Part shown: in pieces, positions 25,101 to 34,142 of the stretch | Layout of the letters: every line of letters starts with the position of its first letter | Numbering within the stretch: the stretch's first letter is position 1 | Assembly: GCA_015066935.1 (NCBI GenBank) | Contig: SVNK01000002.1 | Location: 283,180-347,179 of the forward strand | DNA: 64,000 bases | Direction of reading: 5' to 3' | Source: Ruminococcus sp. | Lineage (GTDB): Bacteria > Bacillota > Clostridia > Oscillospirales > Ruminococcaceae | Made by a program: the position numbers and the translations under genes | Notes under the pieces: model-generated | Told to the model about the DNA's origin: nothing | The model's input: only the letters and a program-made list of their open reading frames with translations | Databases searched by the model: none

Positions 25101-26252
25101 TTATTTTCTGCACAGTCTCTGTGTTTTGGAATGCATAATAAACAGAAGCAGAAAAAAGATTATCATATACAACGGCATAAGCTTTATACTTATGTAATTC
25201 GCAACAATTCCGAATAAAGGCGGTACAAATGTTGAACCAACATAGGCGCTTGCCATCTGTATGCCTATAATTCCCTGCGAGTTTTCTGCTCCGAAGTTTG
25301 AAGGTGTTGAATGAATGATGCATGGATAAACAGGCGCACATCCGAGTCCGATAACAATAAATCCTGCAATTGCTGAACTTTCATAAGGTAATGCAATAAG
25401 GAGTGTTCCGAATAATGCAATTATTGTTCCCGTACGAATCATTCTGTTATCACCGAATTTGTCCGAAATAAAGCCTGAAATAAATCTTCCTGCTGTTATT
25501 CCGATGAAAAACAGTGAGCCAAATGCAGCTGCACGATCCTTGCTGACTCCATGAACTCCCTCAAGGTAGCTGCTTGCCCAGAACATCGCAGTTGCTTCTG
25601 CTCCGCAGTACGCCATGAAAGCAGTGAGCAGAGTCGGAACTCCTCTTATTTTCAACGCACCTTTTATTCCGAGTACCATGGTTTCTGTATTTTCAGTCTG
25701 TTTATTGCCATTAATCTTCCATATGGGAAATGTCAGAAGAAGTACTGCTGCTATTATGAATTGGATGATTGAAACTGTTTTGTAGCCATTATTCCATGTT
25801 GTGTGAGTGAGTGCATAACTCATTATGTACGGACTTATTATCGTTCCGACTCCCCAGAAGCAGTGAAGCCAGCTCATATGCTTCGAATTGTAATGCAATG
25901 CAACATAATTATTAAGTGCAGCGTCAATTGCTCCCGCACCAAGTCCGTACGGTATCCCCCACAGACAGAGCTTTATAAAACCATCCGAAGCCGAGAATCC
26001 TAATAATGCAGCGGCTGTTAGAAAAGCACTCGCAGTCGTAATAACTCTTACACTGAATTTTTTTATCAGCTTTTCGGTCATAAGACTTGAAACTATAGTC
26101 CCTCCCGAGATTATCATGGAAACTACACCCATGTATGACAACGGAACATCAAATGCAGGATATATCGTAGGCCATGCTGCTCCCAGCAATGAATCGGGGA
26201 GTCCGAGACTGATAAATGCAAGATATATAATCGCCAACAATAATAAATACAT
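25101..26252 (-). CDS. Major facilitator superfamily permease
   Basis: A 383-residue transporter with 12 predicted membrane segments. The first segment, YLAFISLGLPDSLLGAAWP, and the cytoplasmic loop GRFISGFISDKFGDNR (between TM8 and TM9, an MFS motif A analogue) place it near the FucP/YfkF-like sugar-type permeases. The substrate cannot be assigned. The gene has its own promoter and a 76-nt leader with a 10-bp inverted repeat. Confidence 0.85.
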   Translation of the reverse strand: MYLLLLAIIYLAFISLGLPDSLLGAAWPTIYPAFDVPLSYMGVVSMIISGGTIVSSLMTEKLIKKFSVRVITTASAFLTAAALLGFSASDGFIKLCLWGIPYGLGAGAIDAALNNYVALHYNSKHMSWLHCFWGVGTIISPYIMSYALTHTTWNNGYKTVSIIQFIIAAVLLLTFPIWKINGNKQTENTETMVLGIKGALKIRGVPTLLTAFMAYCGAEATAMFWASSYLEGVHGVSKDRAAAFGSLFFIGITAGRFISGFISDKFGDNRMIRTGTIIALFGTLLIALPYESSAIAGFIVIGLGCAPVYPCIIHSTPSNFGAENSQGIIGIQMASAYVGSTFVPPLFGIVANYISIKLMPLYMIIFFLLLFIMHSKTQRLCRK

Positions 26253-26272
26253 GGATTCTCCTCGTTTCTGTT

Positions 26273-26323
26273 ATTGCTCATCAAGCTTCATATGATTCTT
26301 CAAAAGGTAACTGGATGAGCAAT
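26273..26323 (-). promoter_or_regulatory. Inverted repeat in the MFS gene leader
   Basis: ATTGCTCATC (26273-26282) and GATGAGCAAT (26314-26323) are perfect 10-bp complements 31 nt apart. They lie between the -10 box and the start codon and could form an RNA hairpin or paired operator half-sites. Confidence 0.6.
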
Positions 26324-26340
26324 ACAATTTTGCATTTACT

Positions 26341-26369
26341 ATTATACCATAACCAACCGTTCTTTTCAA
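26341..26369 (-). promoter_or_regulatory. Promoter of the MFS permease gene
   Basis: TTGAAA (26369-26364), 17-bp spacer, TATAAT (26346-26341). Confidence 0.75.
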
Positions 26370-26377
26370 TACAAAAA

Positions 26378-26412
26378 AAGGTTACAGATTCCAAATGTGA
26401 ATCTGTAACCTT
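26378..26412 (-). terminator. Terminator of the GH5 gene
   Basis: AAGGTTACAGATTC/GAATCTGTAACCTT stem followed on the minus strand by T7. Confidence 0.88.
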
Positions 26413-26419
26413 AAACATA

Positions 26420-27802
26420 TCAGTTTTTAACAAGTTGCTGCTTCATGAGGCATAAATCAAATATATTGATTTTTTCATCACTGATCAAATCTGCTGCTTT
26501 CCAGTTCTGAAGCTTTGTATCAGGAACACCCATAATCCATTTGCTCAGTATAACTATATCTGCTGCATTGAATTCACCATCTGCATTAACATCACCTTTG
26601 AGTGTTATATCTGTTTCTGTTCGGGGATTGAATTCTTTTCCGCCAATCTCATAAAGCTTCTTCTGCAGCTCAGAATCTGCCATTTTGCAGGTATCACGGT
26701 CATAATGTCCGCCGGGAGTTGACCACATTACAGGACAATGACCACGCTTGTAGGCTTCCTCACAGACAGACGACAGAAAACGGCGTACAGATTCAGGCTC
26801 CTTATTCTTTGTAGGACATCCGTATTCTCCGATAATTACAGGTATGCCTTTATCAGTGAAATTGGTTTTCATCATGTCCATTTCGTACCGAAGAGAAGCA
26901 TAGTCCTCACTGCTGCCCCATGTGGGAATAGCTTTTCCCCAGTCTGCATCCTCCTCAAGAATTGCAAATCCTGCCGGTGAGTAATAGTGTACCGAAATCG
27001 CCATACGGTTTGCAGGGTCATTAGGCATCTTGAAAAGTTGGTCACAGGTACGGTCGATTCCTGTGTTATATCCGGAAATAAGAAGATGACGCTTTGGATT
27101 GTTTCCTCCTGAACTGCGTATAATATCAACGAATTTCTGGTTTATTTCATTGCAGAGAGCATATGATTCAGCTTTACCCTCTGTACCGCCCCAAGGATTC
27201 CAGATACTTTCCCAGCCAAGCTCTTCATTTTGTGATTCAAACATGAGATAATCGTCATAATCCTTAAAGCTTTCTGCAATCTGCTCCCACATACGGGTAT
27301 AGCGTTTCATGCTTTCTTCCTTTTCCTGAGGGAAGTTATTAACCCAGCCGCCGTCCCAGTGAATATTAATAATTGCATACATACCACTGTCAATAGTCCA
27401 GTCAACTACCTCATGGATACGTGCATCATATTCGGGATTTATAGTATATGTGCCATCATGAGCCATCATATTTGACCATGCCACAGGAATACGAAGTGTA
27501 CCAAACCCCTCTTTGGCAAAACCCTCGATTATGTCTTTTGTTATTACGGGACTTCCCCATGCTGTTTCGTAATTATTCGGCTTTCCATCGCTCCATTTAG
27601 CAATCCAGTCCTCTTCATACCAGTTCGGACAGGATTCAAATGTGTTTCCAAGATTAATGCCGATACCCATATCTTTTACAAGTTCCATAGTTGAAATATC
27701 ACGCATTGGTTCATCAGCGTGTGTTGTGATTACGGTTGTGGGTGAGTTCAGAAGAAGCAGGATCACAGCTGTTACAGATGCTGTAATTTTTTTTAGTTTC
27801 AT
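26420..27802 (-). CDS. Cellulosomal GH5 endoglucanase with dockerin
   Basis: A 460-residue secreted enzyme. A signal peptide (1-30) precedes a GH5 (beta/alpha)8 domain (about 35-395) beginning MGIGINLGNTFE. Proton donor E193 is in FESQNEELGW (Glu follows where most GH5 have Pro) and nucleophile E326 is in VIIGEYGCP. The segment INIHWDGGWV also fits the family. The C-terminal dockerin (about 403-460) has loops GDVNADGEFNAADI and ADLISDEKINIFDL, much like the GH9 dockerin. It probably hydrolyses beta-1,4-glucan or a related glycan outside the cell. The exact GH5 subfamily was not determined. Confidence 0.92.
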   Translation of the reverse strand: MKLKKITASVTAVILLLLNSPTTVITTHADEPMRDISTMELVKDMGIGINLGNTFESCPNWYEEDWIAKWSDGKPNNYETAWGSPVITKDIIEGFAKEGFGTLRIPVAWSNMMAHDGTYTINPEYDARIHEVVDWTIDSGMYAIINIHWDGGWVNNFPQEKEESMKRYTRMWEQIAESFKDYDDYLMFESQNEELGWESIWNPWGGTEGKAESYALCNEINQKFVDIIRSSGGNNPKRHLLISGYNTGIDRTCDQLFKMPNDPANRMAISVHYYSPAGFAILEEDADWGKAIPTWGSSEDYASLRYEMDMMKTNFTDKGIPVIIGEYGCPTKNKEPESVRRFLSSVCEEAYKRGHCPVMWSTPGGHYDRDTCKMADSELQKKLYEIGGKEFNPRTETDITLKGDVNADGEFNAADIVILSKWIMGVPDTKLQNWKAADLISDEKINIFDLCLMKQQLVKN

Positions 27803-27843
27803 AAAGTACCTCCCATTGATTGATTTTCGTTACCTATATTTTA

Positions 27844-27872
27844 ATTTTACAGGAACTGCAGTGAATATTCAA
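27844..27872 (-). promoter_or_regulatory. Promoter of the GH5 gene
   Basis: TTGAAT (27872-27867), 17-bp spacer, TAAAAT (27849-27844), 42 bp before the start codon. Confidence 0.6.
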
Positions 27873-27976
27873 CCTCAAAAATGCTGAAAAAAGTGGACAA
27901 AACACATATTTCAGAGATTCCCTGCTCTTCCACGTATTAATAGATTCCTTCATACGCTATATTATGTCCTCACCTT

Positions 27977-28018
27977 TTATTGCTATGTTTTGCTCAATTA
28001 TTGCTATATTTTATCAAG
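27977..28018 (+). repeat. Tandem 21-bp direct repeat upstream of the SGNH gene
   Basis: Two abutting 21-bp units both begin TTATTGCTAT and continue with N-TTTT. They lie immediately upstream of the -35 box of the SGNH esterase gene. The 21-bp period is two helical turns, as expected for a pair of activator sites. Confidence 0.5.
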
Positions 28019-28022
28019 AGAG

Positions 28023-28051
28023 TTTACAACCAAATACATCTATTGTATATT
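28023..28051 (+). promoter_or_regulatory. Promoter of the SGNH esterase gene
   Basis: TTTACA (28023-28028), 17-bp spacer, TATATT (28046-28051). Weaker than other promoters here, which suits activation from the direct repeats upstream. Confidence 0.5.
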
Positions 28052-28112
28052 TAATACATAAATAAACTTTGCGTTTATACAAAACATCGTCACAATTAAT
28101 AAGGAGTCTGTT

Positions 28113-30005
28113 ATGAAAAACAAATGTATCCGACGAAAACTAAAAAGAATTATTTCGATTGCTTTATCTGCTGCTGCACTTGTATCACCTTCGGCAACTG
28201 CTCTTAGTAATACACATGCAGCTCCGGATAATGAGAACAACTATTATTTCAACGATTCGTTTGAAGATGGTACTGATGAATGGACCGGCAGAGGAAGTGC
28301 AACTGTAGGAAAGAATATGCGTGAATTCTATAAAGGAACTGCTTCGCTTTATTGCAGCGGCAGAACAGCTTCGTGGAATGGTGCTGCAAAGTCGCTTGAC
28401 TCAACTGTATTTACAGCCGGACAAAGTTTCAGCTTCAGTGTAAACGTTATGTACCTGAAGGGCGAGTCAACTGAGAATTTTAAGCTGACACTTCAATATA
28501 CAGCTGCTGACGGCGAAACATATTATGATGAAATTGCGTCAGCTTCTGTAGAAGCCGGTCAGTGGATTCAGCTTGCAAACAATAATTACCTGATTCCCGA
28601 AGACGCATCAGCTATGCAGATTTATGTTGAAACAATAGACACCCAGACGGATTTCTATATTGACGATGCCGTCGCTGCTGCAGCAGGCACTGATATAGCC
28701 GGTGCAAAACCAATAACTGTTATTCGTGGGGATGTTAACTGTGATGGTGTGATTAATATTTTTGATATGGTTTGTATGCGTAAGGGACTCGTTTCCGGTT
28801 TTATTGACAGTTACTCAATGAAGGCTGCCGATATTGATAAAAGTGGTTCTCCTGAAATTAACGACGCTGTTCAGCTTCATCAGTATATTCTCGGACAAAT
28901 CAATGAATTTACAGAAGTCGAACTTCCCGATAATAAATGGGACACTTATTCCGAAACTGCATCGGCTGAATGGATAAACTTCTACGAAAGTTCAATTTAC
29001 AGTATGGGAAATACATATCGTCTTACCAAGAAGCTCGAAGCTGCCGAAAACGGTGAAAAACTGACTATGGCTTACCTTGGAGGTTCAATAACAGAAGGAG
29101 GAAAGTATTCATCACCTTTCTCAAAATACGTTAAGTCCACTTTTGCTAACGGTGCATTTACAGAAGTTAATGCGGGATTGTCGGGTACATCATCAGTTGT
29201 TGGTCTTGTACGAAGTGAAAGCAATGTAGTTTCCAAGAATCCCGATATTATTTTTGTTGAATTCTCTGTTAACGACCACGGCGATATTATGTACAAGAAA
29301 TGTTTTGAAAGCGTCATTAAAAAATTCCTTGACCTTCCTAATGAACCTGCTGTAATTATTCTTATCAATCGTGCAAAGGGTGGTTTCTCAAGTCAGGAGC
29401 AGATGCTTCCTGTAGGTGAGAATTTCGATATTCCCATTATCAGTATGGATAACGCTCTTACCAAGGCTTTCAACAGCGGTTTCCTCAGTACGGGAGATTA
29501 CTTCGAAGATGAATACCATCCTCATTCCAAAGGCGGTCAGCTTGTTGCTGATTGTCTCGGTTATTTCTTCCGTAAGGCAATGAAAACAGAAAACCGTTCA
29601 TCTTCGTATACTGTTCCGACTTCAACAGTGTACGGTACCGAATATCAGAATTGTACCAACATTGACCCCAAAAATTTAAGCGGTTTCAGTGCAGGTTCAT
29701 GGACAGCCGGTTCAGGATATGGAAGTACACTCCCCTATTCTTACACACTTAATGGCGGAAATCCAATGAAATTTACTGCCGAAGGAAAGGGATTCATTGT
29801 TGTATTCAAGGCTAACAGCTCAGGAATGGGCAGCATTGATGTCACTGTTAACGGTAAAACTACAAAAATAAGCGGAAATAAGCAATACTGCTGGGGTGGT
29901 CCAGATGCTGAACTCGGATACTATCAGGATACTTCGGGTAAACTCGATGTTTCTATTTCAGGAAGCGGAAGCTTTACTATCTGGGGAATCGGTCTTATTG
30001 AATAG
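28113..30005 (+). CDS. Cellulosomal esterase: CBM22-dockerin-SGNH hydrolase
   Basis: A 630-residue secreted protein. Signal peptide (1-36), CBM22 (about 43-192) and an internal dockerin (about 206-268) whose first loop is GDVNCDGVINIFDM and whose second is irregular (ADIDKSGSPEINDA). The SGNH/GDSL hydrolase domain (about 310-495) has nucleophile S325 in YLGGSITEG, block II NAGLSG, block III FSVND and the terminal DEYHPH. A C-terminal beta-rich domain (about 505-630) may be another binding module. It probably deacetylates xylan. As in the first GH11 gene, the dockerin lies between binding and esterase modules. Confidence 0.9.
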   Translation: MKNKCIRRKLKRIISIALSAAALVSPSATALSNTHAAPDNENNYYFNDSFEDGTDEWTGRGSATVGKNMREFYKGTASLYCSGRTASWNGAAKSLDSTVFTAGQSFSFSVNVMYLKGESTENFKLTLQYTAADGETYYDEIASASVEAGQWIQLANNNYLIPEDASAMQIYVETIDTQTDFYIDDAVAAAAGTDIAGAKPITVIRGDVNCDGVINIFDMVCMRKGLVSGFIDSYSMKAADIDKSGSPEINDAVQLHQYILGQINEFTEVELPDNKWDTYSETASAEWINFYESSIYSMGNTYRLTKKLEAAENGEKLTMAYLGGSITEGGKYSSPFSKYVKSTFANGAFTEVNAGLSGTSSVVGLVRSESNVVSKNPDIIFVEFSVNDHGDIMYKKCFESVIKKFLDLPNEPAVIILINRAKGGFSSQEQMLPVGENFDIPIISMDNALTKAFNSGFLSTGDYFEDEYHPHSKGGQLVADCLGYFFRKAMKTENRSSSYTVPTSTVYGTEYQNCTNIDPKNLSGFSAGSWTAGSGYGSTLPYSYTLNGGNPMKFTAEGKGFIVVFKANSSGMGSIDVTVNGKTTKISGNKQYCWGGPDAELGYYQDTSGKLDVSISGSGSFTIWGIGLIE

Positions 30006-30014
30006 TTAATATTT

Positions 30015-30049
30015 AAGGCACTGTCTGATAAGTCGGGCGGTGCCTTTCG
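30015..30049 (+). terminator. Terminator of the SGNH esterase gene
   Basis: AAGGCAC/GTGCCTT stem with a large loop followed by a weak T tract. Confidence 0.6.
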
Positions 30050-30058
30050 TTATATAAA

Positions 30059-30086
30059 AACGACCGTATCAGAAGATACGGTCGTT
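30059..30086 (-). terminator. Terminator of the CotH-dockerin gene
   Basis: AACGACCGTATC/GATACGGTCGTT perfect 12-bp stem around a 4-nt loop, then TTTTT on the minus strand. Confidence 0.85.
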
Positions 30087-30095
30087 GACATTATT

Positions 30096-33000
30096 TCAGT
30101 TTGTACATATAATCGATATATCCGATATTTCGACTGTTCCTGCTGAACCTCCGCAGTCAAAACAGATTGAAGCATCCATACACTGCTCATTTGCTTTAAA
30201 TGCAAATTTATACGTTTTTGGAGTTATTCCGATACTGATGTTTTCCTGATGATAGATGTCGTAGTAGTCAAAGTTTTTCTGTAGTTTCACGACTGCATCA
30301 GAGTTGCTGTCAGATTTGACTGTAAAGCTTACAGTATAAGTTTTACCTGCATCAAGTACCAGTCCGCTGTAAAACGCCTCAACTTCCAAGGATGAATCGG
30401 AAATTGAATGTGTATTGACTGTAATCGAATTTACGCTGTCAACAGATAAATCAGCATTGTCATCAGAAGCATTGAGCTGCCATTGTCCGACCTCATTTAT
30501 TAGTTCGGTATCGTATGAAATCATCTTGATTGATGCGTTTCTGATTGTATACTCACCGATTCCCTTGCCATAGTCAATACAAAGACGCCAGTCAGAAGCA
30601 GAATCGTGGCCCGACACAAAAGTGTACGAGTACTCACGGAATTGAGGAGTGAGTGATATTCCAGATTTTGAGAAGCAGCTCGGCCAGCTTGTTCCGACGT
30701 TGTGATTGATTGTTACTCCGATTGTTTTGGACGTTGAACATGCAGCTTCAAAGGTAACCGTGTATGTTCTGCCCTTTTCGATGGTAAACTGCTGTGACTG
30801 AGACTGGATATCCCAACTGTTTTTACATTCCTTATGTGTTGTGATTTTGAATTCATTGTTTGTTTTTGATGCTGATGCCTCTCCGTAGAATGACCACTTT
30901 GATTCGTCACTAAGAATATCAGGACCGTAATTCATTTCATATTCCTTACCATAAAGCTTGTCAAGATACATCTTTGCAAGATTACGACGGTTAATGAAAT
31001 ATTGTCTGAACGTCTCAATTTCTTTATCATAATTAGTGTTTACCCATTCCTGACTGAACCGTGTGTTGGTTTCGGTAATGACATCCTTGTATTTTGCAAC
31101 ATATTCATCAAGCTTTTTACTAACCTTGTATGGAGCAAAATTCACTCTCATAATTTCAGTGTAGCTCTCAAAGAAATGTTTGCTGAACGTCTCGTTGTTC
31201 ATCAGGTTATAGAACATTGGAACAAAATTGTACGGATTTGAGCCTGTAAACATATTGTTAAGAGTATCAAATCCTGCAAGTGTTCTTGCATCATCAAAGT
31301 AATCCGCACTGAAATCAAGGTCATAAAGCATATAACGCCATTTACCGTCGGAATAATCACAGGTATCATCCGGAGTTGTAGCTCTCCATGAAATCCAGTT
31401 GTTCATATAATCGGTTGCCCAGTCGGTGTTATTAATGTATGTTTCGATTGTTACCATATCTATGAAGCTCTGAATATCTATGGAATCGCAGACCTTCTTA
31501 TAGTTGGAATCATTTGTCATGTCGGCAGTTGCTGCCCATTTGAGCAAGTCACGGTATTCACGGTCAAGAGCTGATGAACCGTCGTCAAGCTCGCCGTTCT
31601 TGATAAAAGTAACATTGTTTTTGTCTATTCCGTAGTGGGATTCAACGTAGTCAGTATCCTGCTTTTCACGTATGAAATAGAATCCCCAGAATTCACCGTC
31701 TATAAAGAGTGTGCACGGTTCGCCTGCCTGAATATCCATAGCTCTGTCCGCACAAAGCTCCTGTATGAACATGTCACGGAAATGCAGAAGCTGATTATCG
31801 GTTCCGCCGTTACGCAGTGTAACCTTGTCGAACTTATCAATGGAATTACCGTTTATGTCTTCAAGTCCTTCGATGAACTCATATTTCATATCGGAATCGC
31901 CGTATTCGCTTCTTGCATAAAGACGGATACTCTTCTGGGCATAGCCTCTCGACCAGTTTCCTGAAATTCTTGCTCCGACATCACCCGTATACGCAAGTTT
32001 TCCTTTTTCAAAAACCTGAATATTTACGGGGATTTCGTTTTCACTTCCGCTTTGGTTGTAATTTGTCGGGTTTGAAGCGTCGTTATTGTCCTTGAGAACA
32101 AACTGTCCGCTTGCCACAAGATTATGGAAATTCTTTCCGACAACATATATTCCCGTATTTTCATCAAAAAGATTACTGCTGTCTGTAGAAAGCGATACGA
32201 CCTTGAAATCTGAATAGTACGGTTTATTCTTTCCGACAAAATATGTATTTGTGACTACATCGCCGAAAGTTCCGTCGGCTTTTCTGCACACGGCTCTTAT
32301 GACAATGCCCTTATCCACAGGATTCTTCGGAGCTGAATAATCTCCCAGCGTTATATCAGTGATTGCACTATATATATTTTTGTCATTAGTATTATTGTAA
32401 ATTCTTATTGTACCGTCGTATGTTTTTACTGAATCCGAAGTTCTCGGGTCGCTGCCATCAGTTGTGTAAAGTATTACACTTTCGCTTGTGCTGATGAGTT
32501 CAAGATTGAACTCCGAATCGTAGAAACCTCCCTCAGCTGAAAACAACGGTTTTTCCGACTGCTCAACAATTGATGCTGTGTCGTTTGTTTTGCACGGAGT
32601 ATATGTAAGATATGTGAAATTATCCGAACCGTTTTTATAGCGTCCGTATGTAACATCCTCGTCAAGTTCGGGTACTGTAACCGAGTCAATTTCAGCGTAT
32701 TCGGGATGAGTCAGATATATCGTCTCTCCGGTGGAACTGAGCTTGAATGCGGCATGATATTCACTCTCAGACGCATTCACCGCGTCATCACAATATACAA
32801 GCATATAGCTGTCTGCTGCAATTTTCGTTCCCTCAGGAAATGTGAATTTGAATTTGTTTTTTGCACCGTCCGACAGTCCGATTCCGCTTATATCCATCAC
32901 TTTGTCTGACGAATTGTAGATTTCAATCCAATCGGGAGACTCCCCTGCCGCATCTTTGACGGATTCCTTTGCTGAGGTACACACCTCATTTATCAGGAGT

Positions 33001-33320
33001 CCTGAATAATTCTCGATACCTATGTTGTCTGACAACATTTTTCTCAGAATAACAAGGTCGTAAATATCCAGACTGCCGTCACTGTTCATATCTGAATTAC
33101 GCCAGCTGTCAGCGGAAATACCATTTCCTGTCATCAGGTAGTTACGAAGCGGAACAAGATCATCCATTGAAACTTTACCGTCCGCATTCACGTCTCCCAC
33201 TGATACCGAACTTGCTGAGATTGGTGCTGCGTAGTCAGCCGACACCTGTGAAATACACGGGGAAATCTGCTGTGATACAACCGCAAGTGCTATTACGGCT
33301 GCTGAAATTCTTTTTTTCAT
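30096..33320 (-). CDS. Dockerin-CotH kinase-like secreted protein with lamin-tail and binding domains
   Basis: A 1074-residue secreted protein. Signal peptide (about 1-28); N-terminal dockerin (about 40-100: GDVNADGKVSMDDL and SDMNSDGSLDIYDL); lamin-tail domain starting LLINEVCTSA (about 104-225); chitobiase-like C-terminal domain (LYTTDGSDPRTSD, about 255-320); CotH domain (about 370-800) with ISGNWSRGYAQKS, VTLRNGG and LYDLDFS. Two carbohydrate-binding-like beta-sandwiches follow (about 835-965 and 970-1074). CotH proteins are atypical protein kinases in Bacillus spores, and CotH-dockerin fusions are known in R. flavefaciens cellulosomes. Here it may modify or cross-link cellulosome or cell-surface proteins. 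Confidence 0.9.
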   Translation of the reverse strand: MKKRISAAVIALAVVSQQISPCISQVSADYAAPISASSVSVGDVNADGKVSMDDLVPLRNYLMTGNGISADSWRNSDMNSDGSLDIYDLVILRKMLSDNIGIENYSGLLINEVCTSAKESVKDAAGESPDWIEIYNSSDKVMDISGIGLSDGAKNKFKFTFPEGTKIAADSYMLVYCDDAVNASESEYHAAFKLSSTGETIYLTHPEYAEIDSVTVPELDEDVTYGRYKNGSDNFTYLTYTPCKTNDTASIVEQSEKPLFSAEGGFYDSEFNLELISTSESVILYTTDGSDPRTSDSVKTYDGTIRIYNNTNDKNIYSAITDITLGDYSAPKNPVDKGIVIRAVCRKADGTFGDVVTNTYFVGKNKPYYSDFKVVSLSTDSSNLFDENTGIYVVGKNFHNLVASGQFVLKDNNDASNPTNYNQSGSENEIPVNIQVFEKGKLAYTGDVGARISGNWSRGYAQKSIRLYARSEYGDSDMKYEFIEGLEDINGNSIDKFDKVTLRNGGTDNQLLHFRDMFIQELCADRAMDIQAGEPCTLFIDGEFWGFYFIREKQDTDYVESHYGIDKNNVTFIKNGELDDGSSALDREYRDLLKWAATADMTNDSNYKKVCDSIDIQSFIDMVTIETYINNTDWATDYMNNWISWRATTPDDTCDYSDGKWRYMLYDLDFSADYFDDARTLAGFDTLNNMFTGSNPYNFVPMFYNLMNNETFSKHFFESYTEIMRVNFAPYKVSKKLDEYVAKYKDVITETNTRFSQEWVNTNYDKEIETFRQYFINRRNLAKMYLDKLYGKEYEMNYGPDILSDESKWSFYGEASASKTNNEFKITTHKECKNSWDIQSQSQQFTIEKGRTYTVTFEAACSTSKTIGVTINHNVGTSWPSCFSKSGISLTPQFREYSYTFVSGHDSASDWRLCIDYGKGIGEYTIRNASIKMISYDTELINEVGQWQLNASDDNADLSVDSVNSITVNTHSISDSSLEVEAFYSGLVLDAGKTYTVSFTVKSDSNSDAVVKLQKNFDYYDIYHQENISIGITPKTYKFAFKANEQCMDASICFDCGGSAGTVEISDISIICTN

Positions 33321-33356
33321 AATCTATGACCCTCTCTTTCATAGAAATATATGTTC

Positions 33357-33385
33357 ATTATACCATATATATTTGTAATAATCAA
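33357..33385 (-). promoter_or_regulatory. Promoter of the CotH-dockerin gene
   Basis: TTGATT (33385-33380), 17-bp spacer, TATAAT (33362-33357). Confidence 0.7.
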
Positions 33386-33447
33386 TAGATTCTGTTTTTT
33401 CAAGTTTTAATTATTTGTTAATTACGATATGAATAATACAATAATAA

Positions 33448-33476
33448 TTGCATTAATCTCTAAAAAATGATAGAAT
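33448..33476 (+). promoter_or_regulatory. Promoter of the sigma factor operon
   Basis: TTGCAT (33448-33453), 17-bp spacer, TAGAAT (33471-33476). A leader of about 105 nt follows and includes a small hairpin around GCCTCATGAAAGGAGGC that overlaps the ribosome site. Confidence 0.55.
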
Positions 33477-33587
33477 ATTAATATGAAGAAATTTTCGCTG
33501 AAAAGTCTCAAGTGTGAAATATTTCAGGAACGAAATCGTACTTTATTATCAGAGGACCTCAATGCCTCATGAAAGGAGGCTTATCCT

Positions 33588-34142
33588 ATGGATGATGCAT
33601 CTATCGTTGAATTATTTCAGAAAAGAGATGAGACTGCAATTGCTGAACTGAAGCGGAAATATGAGAAACTATGTTTTTATGTTGCGGAAAACTTTCTTTC
33701 TCAGCATGAAGATATTGAAGAATGTATTAACTCTGTTTATTACAGTATCTGGAATAATATCCCTCCCGATAATCCTGATAATCTGAAAATTTACCTTTGC
33801 CGTATTGTCAGGAATACTGCTATAAAACGACTTCAATACAATACTGCATTGAAAAGAAATCCTAAGTTCACTGTTTCTATTGATGAAATTGCCGACTGTA
33901 TCCCATCGTATACCGAAAATTATCCTTCAGCAGACCAGCTTGCCGATGCTATAAGCCGTTTTCTGAAAAATCATAATGAAAAACAACGTAAAGTTTTTAT
34001 CAGACGTTATTGGTACGGCGATTCATTGTCGGCTATCGCCCAATATTACGCTATGAACGAAAAAACGGTTGCTACTTATCTCTTTCGGACAAGAAAAAAA
34101 CTCAAGACTTTTTTAAAGAAAGAAGGGTACCGCTATGAATGA
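33588..34142 (+). CDS. ECF-like RNA polymerase sigma factor
   Basis: A 184-residue sigma-70-family protein. Region 2 spans about residues 20-85 (FLSQHEDIEECINSVYYSIW and YLCRIVRNTAIKRL). Region 4 is the C-terminal helix-turn-helix (RRYWYGDSLSAIAQYYAMNE, then KTVATYLFRTRKKLK). The gene starts at an ATG with AAAGGAGG and overlaps the next gene by 8 bp. That neighbour has the layout of an anti-sigma factor, so the pair probably senses the envelope. Confidence 0.88.
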   Translation: MDDASIVELFQKRDETAIAELKRKYEKLCFYVAENFLSQHEDIEECINSVYYSIWNNIPPDNPDNLKIYLCRIVRNTAIKRLQYNTALKRNPKFTVSIDEIADCIPSYTENYPSADQLADAISRFLKNHNEKQRKVFIRRYWYGDSLSAIAQYYAMNEKTVATYLFRTRKKLKTFLKKEGYRYE

